Shown piece after piece: positions 34,767 through 45,140 of a stretch of DNA of 64,000 nucleotides. Each line of letters starts with the position of its first letter. Position 1 is the first letter of the stretch. This DNA is from AWTP1-13 sp963840445. GTDB lineage: Bacteria; Pseudomonadota; Alphaproteobacteria; Rhizobiales; Hyphomicrobiaceae. The stretch is from positions 186,001 through 250,000 of the forward strand of contig CAWIZC010000018.1 of assembly GCA_963840445.1 (NCBI GenBank). The letters are read 5' to 3'. The notes under the pieces are model-generated. The model made no database searches. It was not told the DNA's origin and worked only from the letters and a program-made list of their open reading frames with translations. A program made the position numbers and the translations under genes.

Positions 34767-35574
34767 TTGTTCTTCTACGCCGCCAAGCTGCTGTGGTTTC
34801 TGGCGCAGCCCTCGACACTGATCGTCGGCGCCGTTGTGCTTGCCGCCATACTGTTGCGCGACCTCCTGGTGCCGGCTCGGGCGGCGTGCGCTGATGGTGG
34901 CCGTTCCGGTGCTCATCATCGGCGGCATCTCGCCACTAGGTGACCTCCTCATCGCTCCGCTGGAGAACCGCTTTCCGCGCGCCGATCTGTCAGGCGGCGA
35001 CATTACCGGCATGATCGTGCTCGGCGGCGCCGAGGATGGCCGCGCCGGTCCGACCCGCGAACTGGCGGGCCTCAATGAGGCGGCAGAGCGCTTCACCGAA
35101 GCCGTCGCGTTGGCACGCCGCCTCCCAGGCGCACGCGTCGTGTTCAGCGGCGGGTCGGCCGCAGTGTTCGCTGACGAGCCGCCCGAAGCGGAGACGGCCG
35201 CGCGCCTGTTTGCGGCTCTCGGCATCGCCAAGGATCGCATCACGCTCGAGTCGGCCTCGCGCGATACCTACGAAAATGCGATGTTCACCGCCCGCCTGAT
35301 CAAGCCTGCGGCTGGACAGCGCTGGCTGCTCGTTACCTCGGCCTGGCACATGCCGCGCGCCATGGGCTGCTTCCGCCAGGCGGGAGTGGCGGTCGAGGCG
35401 TGGCCGGTCGATTACAGGACGGCTCCCCACTTCCAGCCGCTGCGCTTCCATACCGCGCTCACCGAAGGCTGGCGGCGCATCGATTTCATCGCGCGGGAGT
35501 ATGTAGGGCTGGTCGCCTACTATCTGTCAGGGCGCACCTCGGCGCTATTTCCGGGGCCTGTCGTTCAGCGCTAA
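34767..35574 (+). CDS. YdcF/DUF218 family membrane protein (one frameshift)
   Basis: Two N-terminal helices (LFFYAAKLLWFLAQPS..., then LMVAVPVLIIGGISPLG) precede the DUF218 domain: GMIVLGGAEDGRAG, GARVVFSGGSAAVF, ESASRDTYENAMFTARL and LLVTSAWHMPRAMGCF. The frame is broken at about 34872, where one extra C separates the two helices. Corrected length is 268 residues. The family acts in envelope (peptidoglycan/glycan) metabolism, with unclear activity. A TTG start at 34767 fits the helix start but is uncertain. Confidence 0.78.
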
Positions 35575-35607
35575 CACGCTCAGATCTGCAGCGATCTGCT
35601 CGAGGCG

Positions 35608-36132
35608 CTATTGTTTCGCCTGGGCCGGATGCTCGGGCTCGTCGAGCAGATTCTGACCAGGCGGCCGGCGATGCTCGCGCCAGCGCGGGAAGGCGCTGCG
35701 TTCCTCTGGCGTCAGGCCCGACGCGATCTTGGCGAACAGACTCTGTACCGCCTCACGCGCGCGGTGCTCGGCATCGCCCTGCCGGCCCTGGGCTGCCATG
35801 AACCTCTGCCTGTCGAAGGGCTCGGACACAAGCGCCTGGATGGTCTCCTCGCGCGCAGCGCGCACCTCGCGCCGGAACGGCCGCAAGCTCTGCCGTTCGT
35901 CTTCCGTCAAGTCCCACAGCGCCTTGCGTCGGTCCGAAGGAAGGGTGCTGGCATAGCCCAGCAGGTTGGGTGTCACGCCTGCCAGCGGCGGCGGGCCGCG
36001 GAAGCGCCACATAGCGCCGGCCGTCAGACCGATGATCAGGAAGTTGACCGCCAGCGAGCCGATCAGGAGCAGCAACATCCAGCGCGGCGCCCGCCGGATG
36101 GCCTGCCCCACGCTCATTGCAACGTCGCTCAT
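35608..36132 (-). CDS. Spy/CpxP-like periplasmic heavy-metal sensor protein
   Basis: A 174-residue protein with one N-terminal membrane anchor (WMLLLLIGSLAVNFLIIGLTAG). It is followed by a helical, Arg/Glu/Gln-rich periplasmic domain of the metal-resistance type (LPSDRRKALWDLTEDERQSLRPFRREVRAAREE, then SLFAKIASGLTPEERSAFPRW). No metal-binding His cluster stands out. Its ATG overlaps the upstream gene's stop (ATGA). With the sigma factor and EF-hand genes it forms a four-gene envelope-stress-like locus. Confidence 0.78.
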   Translation of the reverse strand: MSDVAMSVGQAIRRAPRWMLLLLIGSLAVNFLIIGLTAGAMWRFRGPPPLAGVTPNLLGYASTLPSDRRKALWDLTEDERQSLRPFRREVRAAREETIQALVSEPFDRQRFMAAQGRQGDAEHRAREAVQSLFAKIASGLTPEERSAFPRWREHRRPPGQNLLDEPEHPAQAKQ

Positions 36133-36656
36133 AGCAGGTCCTCGTCCAGATCGAGCTGCGCCAGCGTCGGGCCGCTGCTCGTTCCGGTACCGAGCGTGAT
36201 GCCGGCCACGTTCTCAAGCGCACCCTGCGCCACGTTCGACAAGCCGAAATAGATGCCGCACAGCAGGGACGCAGCAAACAGCCCGGCCACCCGACCCGCG
36301 TCGGACCGCAGCCACTCCGACCTGGCGCGCGCGCCTGGCCAGCGGATGACGTTCTCCGCGGCGGTGGTCGGAGCGCGCGATTCTTCGATGTGCACGATGC
36401 GCGGCGAGCGCTGTGCTGCGGCAATGATGCGGTCGGCCAGCGCCGCTTCCCTGGCCAGGGAGGGCAGGGGCGCACGTTCCAGCAAACGGTCGAGGGCTTC
36501 CGCCTCGCCGAGCAGACGGCGCGCCGCCCTGTCGCGCGCAGCCAGCTGGCCGGCCCCGGATCGGGCGTCGATGGGCCAGCGCGCACGGTCGCTGCCGTAG
36601 ACATCGAGCAGATGCTCGAGGTCCCCGATCGTCATGTTGTTGCCCGAGTTCGTCAT
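36129..36656 (-). CDS. Putative membrane-anchored anti-sigma factor-like protein
   Basis: A 175-residue protein with a cytosolic N-terminal part (MTIGDLEHLLDVYGSDRARWP, then ARRLLGEAEALDRLLERAP), one hydrophobic segment (RVAGLFAASLLCGIYFGLSN, about 121-140) and a short outer tail. There is no HxxxCxxC zinc motif. Its role as anti-sigma factor is inferred from being directly downstream of an ECF sigma gene on the same strand, with one transmembrane segment and the right size. Confidence 0.55.
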   Translation of the reverse strand: MTNSGNNMTIGDLEHLLDVYGSDRARWPIDARSGAGQLAARDRAARRLLGEAEALDRLLERAPLPSLAREAALADRIIAAAQRSPRIVHIEESRAPTTAAENVIRWPGARARSEWLRSDAGRVAGLFAASLLCGIYFGLSNVAQGALENVAGITLGTGTSSGPTLAQLDLDEDLL

Positions 36657-36676
36657 GGCATCACCTTCGCTTGCAG

Positions 36677-37309
36677 TCAGTCATGCTCGTCCTGCGGCAT
36701 GAGTTCTTGCCAGTCATCCTTCAACGCTGCCTTCAAGGTTCTACGCGCACGGGCCAGCAGCGATTCTACAGCCTCGTCCGATATTCCAAGCACGCCACCG
36801 ACCTCGATCTGGCTCATGCCCTCGTAGTGGAAGAGGGTAATCGCCAGCCTTTGCCGCTCCGGCAGCGCCTTCAGCGCGGCATCGACCCGTGCGCCAAGCT
36901 CGCGCTCGACCAGATGGCGCACCTGGCTCGCAGGCTCAGCCTGCTCCGGCACCTGGTCGACGGCCGTCGTGTTGCGCCGCGAGCGCACCCGGTCGATGCA
37001 CAGGTTCGAGGCCACCCGCCGCAGCCAGGGCCGCACGCCACCGGCACCCAGCTCGAGAGCTGCGGCATTGCGCCAGAGCCTGAGCAATGCCTCCTGCGCC
37101 ACGTCCTCGGCCTCCGCATCGTCCTTCAGCATGCGCCGGGCGATGGCCAGCACGGTCGGCAGATGCCGGTCCACCAGCCCGCGGAACGCCAGCGCCTCGC
37201 CCGTCGCAACACGAGCAAGCAGCTCCGTCTCGTCGTCGTTGTCGTCGGGCCCGGACCGTAGGAGCGGTCCAGACCCGCTTTTCAGCGCCAGCACGCAGCT
37301 GCCTCGCAA
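36677..37309 (-). CDS. RNA polymerase sigma factor, ECF (sigma-70 family)
   Basis: A 210-residue ECF sigma factor. Region 2 includes FRGLVDRHLPTVLAIARRMLKDDAEAEDVAQEALLRLWRN, and region 4 includes LKALPERQRLAITLFHYEGMSQIEVGGVLGISDEAVESLLARARRTLK with its HTH. It lies between the EF-hand gene upstream and the anti-sigma-like and Spy-like genes downstream on the same strand. It probably responds to envelope or metal/calcium stress; its target promoters are unknown. Confidence 0.9.
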   Translation of the reverse strand: MRGSCVLALKSGSGPLLRSGPDDNDDETELLARVATGEALAFRGLVDRHLPTVLAIARRMLKDDAEAEDVAQEALLRLWRNAAALELGAGGVRPWLRRVASNLCIDRVRSRRNTTAVDQVPEQAEPASQVRHLVERELGARVDAALKALPERQRLAITLFHYEGMSQIEVGGVLGISDEAVESLLARARRTLKAALKDDWQELMPQDEHD

Positions 37310-37333
37310 GGTCGGTCTCGATCGATTCCGAGC

Positions 37334-38155
37334 TTACTTCAAAATGCCCCTGCCACGCATCCTCGGCGGCAGGTCCGCTTCCGTGATCTTACCGTCGTCG
37401 TCGAGGTCGAGCATCGTGAAGCGCTCCTTGGCGAAGCGTTCGAACTCGTCCTTGCTCACTTTGCCGTCGCCGTTGGCATCGAACCGCTTGAGGAAGCGCT
37501 TGGTGGCAAAATCGACGCGCTCGGCGGCTACAGTCTCGATATCCTGGGCGTCGATCACCCCGTCGCCATTCTTGTCCAGGCCCGCAAAACGGCGGTCCGT
37601 GCGGCCCAGCAGACGGTCGAGCGTAAAGCGGCGGGGCTCCTTGGCCTCGGCGCCGTCCTTGCCTTCCTTGGCGCGCTCGGCACGCCGACCTGCACGGTCG
37701 CGCATACCCGGGGGCAGATCCTCGACACCGATTTCGCCGTCGGAATTGAGGTCGCGCATGGCGAACCGGTCCTTGGCGCGCTGCTCGAACTCTTCCTTGG
37801 TGACCTTGCCGTCGCGGTTGGTGTCGAAGACCTTCAGGAAGCGCTTGATGCGATATTCGGTGTTTTCCTTGGCCCGCGCCGCGATATCCGAGGCATCGAT
37901 GAAGCCGTCGCCGTTCTTGTCCAGCCGCGCGAAGCGCTCGTCGGTCCGGCCCAAGAACTCTTCCAGCGTGACAACGCCATCCTTATTGGCGTCCATTTCC
38001 TTGAGCCGTTCGGCCAAACGGGCGCCACGGGGTCCACCTTCGCCCTCGAAGCCGAAGCCCATGCGATGGCCGCGGAAATGCGGCACTGCAGCAAGGGCGG
38101 CCACGGTTCCGGCCGCAAACAGGGCGCCAGCGAGCAGCACTCTTTTGGTCGACAT
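37334..38155 (-). CDS. Exported multi-EF-hand calcium-binding protein
   Basis: A 273-residue protein with a signal peptide (VLLAGALFAAGTVAALAA) and seven EF-hand-type DxNxDG loops: DANKDGVVTLEE, DKNGDGFIDASD, DTNRDGKVTKEE, DLNSDGEIGVED, DKNGDGVIDAQD, DANGDGKVSKDE and DLDDDGKITEAD. The order repeats as two related halves (loops 2-4 and 5-7) joined by a basic Arg/Lys-rich linker, which points to an internal duplication. It should bind several calcium ions in the periplasm. It is 24 nt upstream of the ECF sigma gene. Confidence 0.88.
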   Translation of the reverse strand: MSTKRVLLAGALFAAGTVAALAAVPHFRGHRMGFGFEGEGGPRGARLAERLKEMDANKDGVVTLEEFLGRTDERFARLDKNGDGFIDASDIAARAKENTEYRIKRFLKVFDTNRDGKVTKEEFEQRAKDRFAMRDLNSDGEIGVEDLPPGMRDRAGRRAERAKEGKDGAEAKEPRRFTLDRLLGRTDRRFAGLDKNGDGVIDAQDIETVAAERVDFATKRFLKRFDANGDGKVSKDEFERFAKERFTMLDLDDDGKITEADLPPRMRGRGILK

Positions 38156-38241
38156 TCAGCGGTCTCCAGACTGGACGCGAATAGCAATATTTCGCTCCAT
38201 TGCCCCCAGGAACGCTGGAGAATGCGGCTTCCGTCGGCCGT

Positions 38242-41192
38242 TCAGGTCACAAGTTCGCCAAAAAGCGCGGCGACCCGGGCCTCCTGGGCCGCCAAATCAG
38301 CCTCCAGACGCACAAAATCCGGGGCCTGGCCAGCTGCCGCCAGCAGCGTCTTGAGACCCTCCGGCGCCTTGGCGGGCTCGAACGGGCCGTCCAGGCACAA
38401 GCGCAGGATCTGGGTCAGGTTGTTGAGCAGGGCGGCGGCGGGCAGCAGCGCATCCGCGGCCTGGGCCGGCAGCAGGCCCGCCGTCTGCAGATTCTGCAGG
38501 GCTAGCACGGTGTTTTGGTTAAGAATTTCCGGCCGGCCGGCCGCATGGACCAGCTGCAGGTGCTGGGCGATGAACTCCAGGTCGACCAGCCCGCCGCGCA
38601 CCTGCTTCAGGTCCCAGATGTCCTTGCTGCCCTTCTCCTTCTCGATGCGGGCCCGCATGTCGCGCACGTCGGCAGCGATCTTGGCCCGATCGCGCGGCTT
38701 GGTCAGAACCTCACGGATGGCTTTTTCGACGGCAGCCCGCAAAGGTGCGGGCCCCGATACGACGCGCGCCCGTGTCAGCGCCAGGTGTTCCCAGGTCCAG
38801 GCGGAGTTGTTCTGGTAGTCGATGAAGCTCGACAGCTGGGTAGCCACCGGCCCTTTCTGGCCGGACGGGCGCAGGCGCATGTCGACGTCGTAGAGCTTGC
38901 CTTCCGCCGTTTGCGACGTGAAGGCGCTGATCAGGCGTTGCGTGTAGCGCGTGTAGTACTGCGTCGACGCCAGCGGCTTCAGCCCGGTCGACAGCGTCGC
39001 CGCTGCATCGAAGTCGTAGACCACAATCAGGTCGAGATCGGAGGCCGCGGTCATTTCGCGCCCGCCGAGCTTGCCCATGGCAACGACGACGGCAGACCCA
39101 CCCGGCACTCGGCCGTGTGCGCGCACCATCTCGAGCTCGACCTCCTTCTGCATCGCCTCGATCATGCACTCGGCGAGCTGGGCGTAGGCGCCACCCGCCT
39201 GATCGGCACCGATGCTTCCGGTCAGAACGCGCACGCCGATCAGAAAGGCCTGCTCGTTGGCGATCAGCCGGGCACGGTCGAGCCTTTCCTGGAAATCGTC
39301 GGCGCCCGCCACCTCGCCGGCGACGATGGCGGCCAGTTCCGCCTTGCTCGGCAGATGCCCGAAAAAGCCCGGCGCCAGCACGGCGTCGAGCACACGCCGG
39401 CGCTTGCTCAGGATGCGCGACAAGCGCGGCGCAGTGCCCATGATGGCCGCGATCAGCTCGAGCAGCCGCGGGTTCTGCCTCAGCAGCGAGAACAACTGCA
39501 CGCCCGAGGGCAGCTCGGAGAGGAAGCGGTCGAAGCCGATCAGCGCAAGATCGGGATTGGCAGTCTTGGAGAATGCTTCGATCAGCGCCGGCTGCACCTC
39601 GGTCAGCAGCTCGCGAGCGCGCGGCGTACGCACGGCAGGGTAGCGGCCGTGATGCCAGCCGCGCACTGCCGCGACGACATCGTTGGGCCGCTGATAGCCC
39701 ATGCCGCCCAGCGCATCGACGGTGCCGGGATCGTCGGACTCGCCCGCGAAGACCATGTTTGCACCTCCGCGCGTCAGCTCGGGGCTATGCTCGAACAGAC
39801 GAACGTAGTGGGCCTGCACGCGTTCCAGCTCCGCGGTCAATCGCGCGGCGAAAGCGTCGAAATCGGCGAAGCCACAGAAGTGCGCAACACAGGCGAGCTT
39901 GTCGGCATCCGCGGGCAGCGTCTGCGTCTGCTCGTCGGCGATCATCTGCAGGCGATGCTCGACCGTGCGCAGGAAGCGATAGGAGGCCGCCAGCTCGCGC
40001 CCGACCGTGCCCGTGATCCAGCCGCGCTGCTCCAGTCGCTCGAGCGCCACCAGCGTCTCGCTCACACGCAGCTCGGGCTGCCGCCCAGCCGGCGATCAGC
40101 TGCTGGGTCTGCACGAAGAACTCCACCTCGCGGATGCCGCCGCGCCCGACCTTGATGTTGTGGCCGGCCACGCCGATCTCGCCGAAGCCGCGGAAGGCGT
40201 GGATCTGCCGTTTCATGGCGTGAATGTCGGCGATGGCCGCAAAGTCGAGATACTTGCGCCAGACGAAGGGTGCGAGATCCGCCAAGCAAGGCCTGCCCGG
40301 CTGCCAGGTCGCCGGCCACCGGGCGCGCCTTGATCAGGGCGGCCCGCTCCCAGTTCTGCCCGAAGCTTTCGTAGTAGTTGAGGGCTGCTTCCGTCGACAG
40401 CGCCATCGGTGTGGCGGCCGGATCCGGCCGCAGCCGCAAATCCGTGCGGAACACATAGCCGTCGCCGGTGCGCTCGTGCAGCAGGCGCACCAGCTCGCGC
40501 GTCAGGCGCACGAAGAAGTGCTGGATCTCGGCACCCTCGCGCAGGCGGATACGCTCGAGATCGTAGAAGACAATAAGATCGATGTCGGACGAGTAGTTGA
40601 GCTCGAAGGCCCCGTACTTGCCCATCGCCAGCACGATGTATCCGTCGGGCTTGTCGGAAAGCCACTCGCCTCTCCCCGCCGCCAGACGGAACAGGAAGCG
40701 CACGGCGCCGCCCACAGCCGCATCCGCCGCCTCCGACAGTCGCCGTGTCACCGTCATGACAGGCCAAACGCCGCCGGCATCGGCCAGCGCGGCCAGGAGC
40801 GCCACAGCATTCTTGAACCGGCGCAGCGCGCGCATGACGTCCGACGTAGCGGAGGTGGCGGCGATGCTCGCTTCAAGCGTGCTGCACAATCCGGCGAAAT
40901 GCGCCTCCGGGGCCTCCGCCAGCATGTGCATGAGGCTGGCGGGATCGCGCTCCATCAGGCCCGTCAGGTATGGCGAAGCACCGAAGATGCCGCCCAGCAG
41001 GTCGCGCACCGGTTGCTGTGCCAGGAGCGCCCGCAACGGCGCCAGCGCGCGCTCCTCCGCGCAGCGTCGCTCCAATTCACCGAGGTAGCGCGCGGCATTG
41101 GCGCGATCGTGAATCACCGGGGCCGCGACAATGCGCGAATGGAGTGGCTGGTCGGTCAGCTTGAGCCTTCGCAAGTTGGGGTACGCGCTCAC
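38242..41192 (-). CDS. glnE: Glutamine synthetase adenylyltransferase/deadenylylase (two frameshifts)
   Basis: A bifunctional enzyme that adenylylates and deadenylylates glutamine synthetase under PII control. The N-terminal nucleotidyltransferase has YSSDIDLIVFYD and the C-terminal one has MTAASDLDLIVVYD; GIREVEFFVQ and GGLVDLEFIAQ follow the respective domains. Two one-base insertions break the frame, at about 40286 and at 40087. Removing them gives AGQAFLADLAPFVWRKY and AGGRQPELRVSETL, and 982 residues, the expected size. The GTG start at 41192 is the best guess; a TTG four codons upstream is possible. Confidence 0.88.
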
Positions 41193-41228
41193 GCACTGGC
41201 CCAACCTACGGCGGGGAGGCCTCGATTC

Positions 41229-42648
41229 TCAAGGGGCGACGGCGGCGAGCGACTCGGCACGGCTGTGCGAGGGCAACACAAGGATGGCCTTGAGGCCCGG
41301 CGCGTTGTCTTCCAGGCGGATGGAGCCACCGTGCAGCCTGGCCACTGCCGCGACCAGGCTGAGCCCCAGGCCGCTGCCCGGCTGCGAGCGGCTCTTCTCC
41401 AGGCGCACGAAGCGCTGCAGGGCGCGCGGCCGATCATTCGGAGCGATGCCGGGCCCGAGTCGGCGACCGTGATCTCGACGTTTTCGCCCGCGCGATCGAG
41501 CCCGATGCGCACGGCCAGCTGCCCTGTCTTGCTGTCCGCCGAGTATTTGATGGCGTTGTCGACCAGATTGGCCACGGCCTGGCTTATCAGCTCGCGGTTG
41601 GCGAGAATCTGCAGCCCATCGTGCGTGGTAACCTCCAGGCGCAGCCCCGCCTGTTCGGCCACCGGCTCGTAAAGCTCGGCGACGTCGGCAATGACGGCAG
41701 CGGGATCGACCAGCGCCATGTTCTCTGCGGCCGCCCCAGCTTCGAGGCGCGCAATCAGCAGGAGCGAGTTGAACGTGCGGATCAGCTCGTCGGCTTCCTC
41801 GATGGTCTTGGACAGACCGTCGCGATAGGCAGCCGGATCGTCATGGCTGCGCAGGGCCGCCTCGGCGCGATTGCGCAGACGCGTGAGGGGCGTCTTCAAG
41901 TCGTGGGCAATGTTGTCCGACACCTCGCGCAGGGCCGCCATCAGCTCCTCGATGCGGGCCAGCATGGCGTTGAGGCTCTCGGCAAGCCGGTCGAGTTCGT
42001 CGCCCGAGCCAGCCAGCGGAATGCGGCGCGACAGGTCGCCGGCCATGATCTTGCGGCTGGCCTCGCTGACTGTCTCGATACGGGTGAGGACGCTACGGCT
42101 GATCAGCAGGCCGGCACCGATGCCGAGCGCGGACAGCAGCCCGACGCTCCACAGCGCCACCTGCCACATGGTGTCGGCGAACTGACGCTGATCCTCGATG
42201 TCGCGGCCGACCACCAGGGTGTAGCCGCCTGGCACGGCCACCGGCACGCCCACGGCCAGGCGCGTGCGCGCGACCGTTGCTCTCGAACGTGCGGCTGTAG
42301 CTGAACACGTCGCCTTTGCCCGGGCGCGGTCAGCACTTGGGGTATCGCATTGAGGTTGCCGGCGATCTTGCGCCCCGCCCCGTCGACCAGCAGGTAGAGG
42401 CCCGATCCGGGCTCCGTAGCCCGCTCCCCGACCACCGCGCCCAAGCGGGCGGCCCCGCCGGTCTGGAACTGCTCGCGCAGGCCCACCACCTCGGCGGCGA
42501 GGGTCTCGATGACCTTGGTGGTGAGGAGCTCGTTGGCGCGCCAGGCGATGAATGACACGATCAACACCGCCGCGAGCACGAACACGCCCATGTAGGCGAG
42601 CGTCAGGCGGAACGGAAACGAGCTCAGGAGTTTATTCAGAGCCGTCAC
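41229..42648 (-). CDS. Sensor histidine kinase (three frameshifts)
   Basis: Two membrane segments flank a periplasmic sensor domain. They are followed by HAMP (LTRIETVSEASRKIMAGDLSRRI), the H-box SDNIAHDLKTPLTRLRNRAE, the N-box QAVANLVDNAIKYS, and G-boxes DSGPGIA and SGLGLSLVAAVARLHGG. Frame breaks at about 42319-42324, 42268-42272 and 41449-41453 (two insertions, one deletion) separate these blocks. Correcting them gives 472 residues ending at a TGA at 41229-41231. It pairs with the response regulator whose 3' end it overlaps by 17 nt. Confidence 0.85.
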
Positions 42649-43312
42649 GGATCATGTACCCGGCGCCGCGCACCGTATGCAGAAGCGGTTTGGCGAAGCC
42701 CTTGTCGATCTTGCTTCTGAGCCGCGAGATGTGCACGTCGATGACGTTGGTCTGCGGGTCGAAATGATAGTCCCAGACGTTCTCCAGAAGCATGGTGCGC
42801 GTCACCACCTGGCCGGCGTGGCGCATCAGGTATTCGAGCAGGCGGAACTCGCGCGGCTGCAGCAGGATCTGGTCGCCGGCACGCGTCACCTTGTGGGAGA
42901 GACGGTCGAGCGACAGATCGCCGACCGCGTAGCGTGTGGTCTGCTCCTCGGGAGCCGGACGCCGCGCCAGCGCTTCGATGCGCGCCAGCAGCTCGCTGTA
43001 GGCATAGGGTTTGGTCAGATAGTCGTCGCCGCCGGCCCGCAAGCCCTTGACGCGGTCGTCGACCTCGCCGAGTGCCGACAGGATCAGCACCGGCGTGCGC
43101 GCACCTTCGGCGCGCAGCGACTGCACCACGGACAGGCCATCGAGGCGCGGCAGCATGCGATCGACGACCAGCACGTCGTACTTGTCGTCCCTGGCCATGG
43201 AGAGGCCGGTCTCGCCGTCGCCGGCAATGTCGGCGGCATGGCCGCTTTCCCGCAGGGATCGCTGCAGGAACTGGGCCGTCTCACGATCGTCTTCGATTAC
43301 GAGGACACGCAT
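42632..43312 (-). CDS. OmpR-family two-component response regulator
   Basis: A 226-residue regulator. The receiver has acidic residues at EDD (7-9), phospho-acceptor Asp51, and Lys101 (LTKPY). The C-terminal winged HTH includes RLLEYLMRHAGQVVTRTMLLENVWDYHFDPQTNVIDVHISRLRSKID. The gene sits between degP and its cognate kinase, an order found in many alphaproteobacteria, suggesting control of envelope proteostasis including degP. Confidence 0.93.
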   Translation of the reverse strand: MRVLVIEDDRETAQFLQRSLRESGHAADIAGDGETGLSMARDDKYDVLVVDRMLPRLDGLSVVQSLRAEGARTPVLILSALGEVDDRVKGLRAGGDDYLTKPYAYSELLARIEALARRPAPEEQTTRYAVGDLSLDRLSHKVTRAGDQILLQPREFRLLEYLMRHAGQVVTRTMLLENVWDYHFDPQTNVIDVHISRLRSKIDKGFAKPLLHTVRGAGYMIRDGSE

Positions 43313-43429
43313 GGGATGATGCCTGTTGCATCCGCATTTCCCGACCTACCAGCGGGTCGGCCGATGGACGGGCCAGAAAACGCGAAGCGAGGCGACATGT
43401 CCAGCAGGAGCACGCCGCCTCGCCCTGGC

Positions 43430-43449
43430 ACACCCTTTGGAGAGGGTGT
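43430..43449 (-). terminator. Hairpin at the end of degP
   Basis: ACACCCT (43430-43436) pairs with AGGGTGT (43443-43449). It sits directly at the degP stop codon and ahead of the response-regulator gene on the same strand. No T-run is present; it may attenuate rather than stop transcription. Confidence 0.45.
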
Positions 43450-44984
43450 TAGCTCTTCTTCAACTGTACCGGCACCAGGCGCACCTGATCGCCGGACTTG
43501 ACCCGCATCAGAACGGCCGTACGCCCGAGCTTGGAGATCTCCTTGACGGCACTGGCGACCTCGTCGGGGGTCTTTACCGTCACATTGCCGATCTCCAGGA
43601 TCACGTCGCCGGACTTCAAGCCCTTCTGGGCAGCGTTGGAGGCGCTGTCGACGTCGGTGATCAGCACGCCTTCCTTGTTCGGGCCGGTGCCGGGCGCGAG
43701 AGTGAGGCCCAGCATATCGAGCTCGGTGGTCTTGGGATCCTCCTTGGCCGTCGGCTCGGCCTTGGCCAGCTGGACCGCGGAAGGGAACGTGCCGAGCTTG
43801 ACGGAGATGCTCTGCTCCTTCTGGCCGCGCAGGATGCGCACGTCGACTTTGCTGCCGGGTGCGAAGCCTGCGATCTGGCGTGCCAGATCCCGGCTGTCGG
43901 CGACCTTCTGGCCGTTGACGCTGAGGATCGCGTCGCCCGACTTCAGACCGGCGTCTGCCGCAGGGCCCGGCAGCGTCACTTCGCTTACCAGAGCACCCTT
44001 GGCCTCGCCGAGACCGAGGCTCGCGGCCGTATCCTCATCGACGTTCTGGATCTTCACGCCGAGCCAGCCGCGGCTCACCGAGCCGCCGGACCTGAGCTGC
44101 GTGACGACCTCGGTCGCTACCTTGGCCGGCACGGCGAAGGCGATGCCGACGTTGCCGCCCGACGGGCTATAGATGGCGGTGTTGACGCCTACCACGTCGC
44201 CGTCGAGGTTGAAGGTAGGACCGCCCGAGTTGCCGCGGTTCACGGCCGCGTCGATCTGCATGTAGTCGTACGGACCCGAACCGATGTCGCGGCCGAGCGC
44301 GGAGACGATACCGGCCGTCACCGTGCCGCCGAGACCGAACGGATTGCCGACCGCAACCACCCAGTCGCCGACGCGCGGTTGCTTGTCCGCGAACTTCACA
44401 TAGTGGAAGTTGCCCGGGCCATCCTTGATCTTCAGCAGCGCCAGATCAGTGCGCGGATCGGTGCCGATCAACTCGGCCTCGTACTTCGTATCCTGGTCGA
44501 AGTTGACCGTGATCTTGTTGGCACCGTCGATGACGTGGTTGTTGGTCACCACGAAGCCGTCGGGCGAAATGACGAAGCCCGAGCCCTGCGCCTGCGTGGG
44601 ACGGGGCGCCGGCTGGCCGCGGAACTCCGGCGGCAGCCTCTTGAAGAACTCATAGAACGGGCTGTCCTCCGGAATATCCGGCGCGCCCTCCTGCCCGCGA
44701 CCGCGCGGGGCGCCCTTCGGGTTGGCGGCCACTTTGCCGCCGCCGTTAGAAACCTGGATGCTGACCACCGCTGGTTTGACCCGATCGACGATATCGGCGA
44801 AGGACAGCGGCGCGCGACCGAACGGCGTCTGCACCGAATCGGCCGCCTTCTGTGCCTGTGCGCCCGAATAGGTAAGCCCGAGCCCAACCGCGCCAACCAG
44901 CGCCAGTGCGGAGATGGCTGATGCAACCGCCAAGCGTCGCCCGCGACCGCGCGGGGCGCCAGGGGGGGAGAAAGTTGGAGTCAT
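43449..44984 (-). CDS. degP: Do/DegP-type periplasmic serine protease
   Basis: A 511-residue HtrA protease. An N-terminal signal or anchor (LAVASAISALALVGAVGLGL) precedes a trypsin-like domain with His150 (TNNHVI), Asp180 (RTDLALL) and Ser253 (GNSGGP). Two PDZ domains follow (GWLGVKIQNVDEDTAASLGL onward, and LGLTLAPGTGPNKEGVLITDV onward). It degrades or refolds misfolded envelope proteins. It heads the degP, regulator, kinase, glnE series. Confidence 0.94.
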   Translation of the reverse strand: MTPTFSPPGAPRGRGRRLAVASAISALALVGAVGLGLTYSGAQAQKAADSVQTPFGRAPLSFADIVDRVKPAVVSIQVSNGGGKVAANPKGAPRGRGQEGAPDIPEDSPFYEFFKRLPPEFRGQPAPRPTQAQGSGFVISPDGFVVTNNHVIDGANKITVNFDQDTKYEAELIGTDPRTDLALLKIKDGPGNFHYVKFADKQPRVGDWVVAVGNPFGLGGTVTAGIVSALGRDIGSGPYDYMQIDAAVNRGNSGGPTFNLDGDVVGVNTAIYSPSGGNVGIAFAVPAKVATEVVTQLRSGGSVSRGWLGVKIQNVDEDTAASLGLGEAKGALVSEVTLPGPAADAGLKSGDAILSVNGQKVADSRDLARQIAGFAPGSKVDVRILRGQKEQSISVKLGTFPSAVQLAKAEPTAKEDPKTTELDMLGLTLAPGTGPNKEGVLITDVDSASNAAQKGLKSGDVILEIGNVTVKTPDEVASAVKEISKLGRTAVLMRVKSGDQVRLVPVQLKKS

Positions 44985-45140
44985 GCGATTGACCTCGAAT
45001 GTGAGAGTGACGCAGTGTGCTTGTCGCTGCCGATATAGGCGCAGAGCCCTTACGGCGGCCTTTCGATCGCATTAAAACTTGGTAATGTTCATATGAACTA
45101 TGCTCAGGCGCGGGCGGGGTCACACGGGCAGGCCACACAC

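Noticed and set aside
33804..35243. A 479-codon minus-strand open frame over the thiolase and YdcF-like gene
   Set aside because: Shadow of the thiolase gene, which has all catalytic residues on the plus strand.
37334..38100. Repeated GACxxxAACGGCGACGGC-like blocks as a DNA repeat
   Set aside because: These encode the seven EF-hand loops; the repetition is protein-level.
40224..41672. A 482-codon plus-strand open frame over glnE and the kinase
   Set aside because: Antisense to glnE and the sensor kinase; low-complexity Arg/Gln/Ala-rich translation with no family resemblance. It is long only because of codon bias in the real genes.
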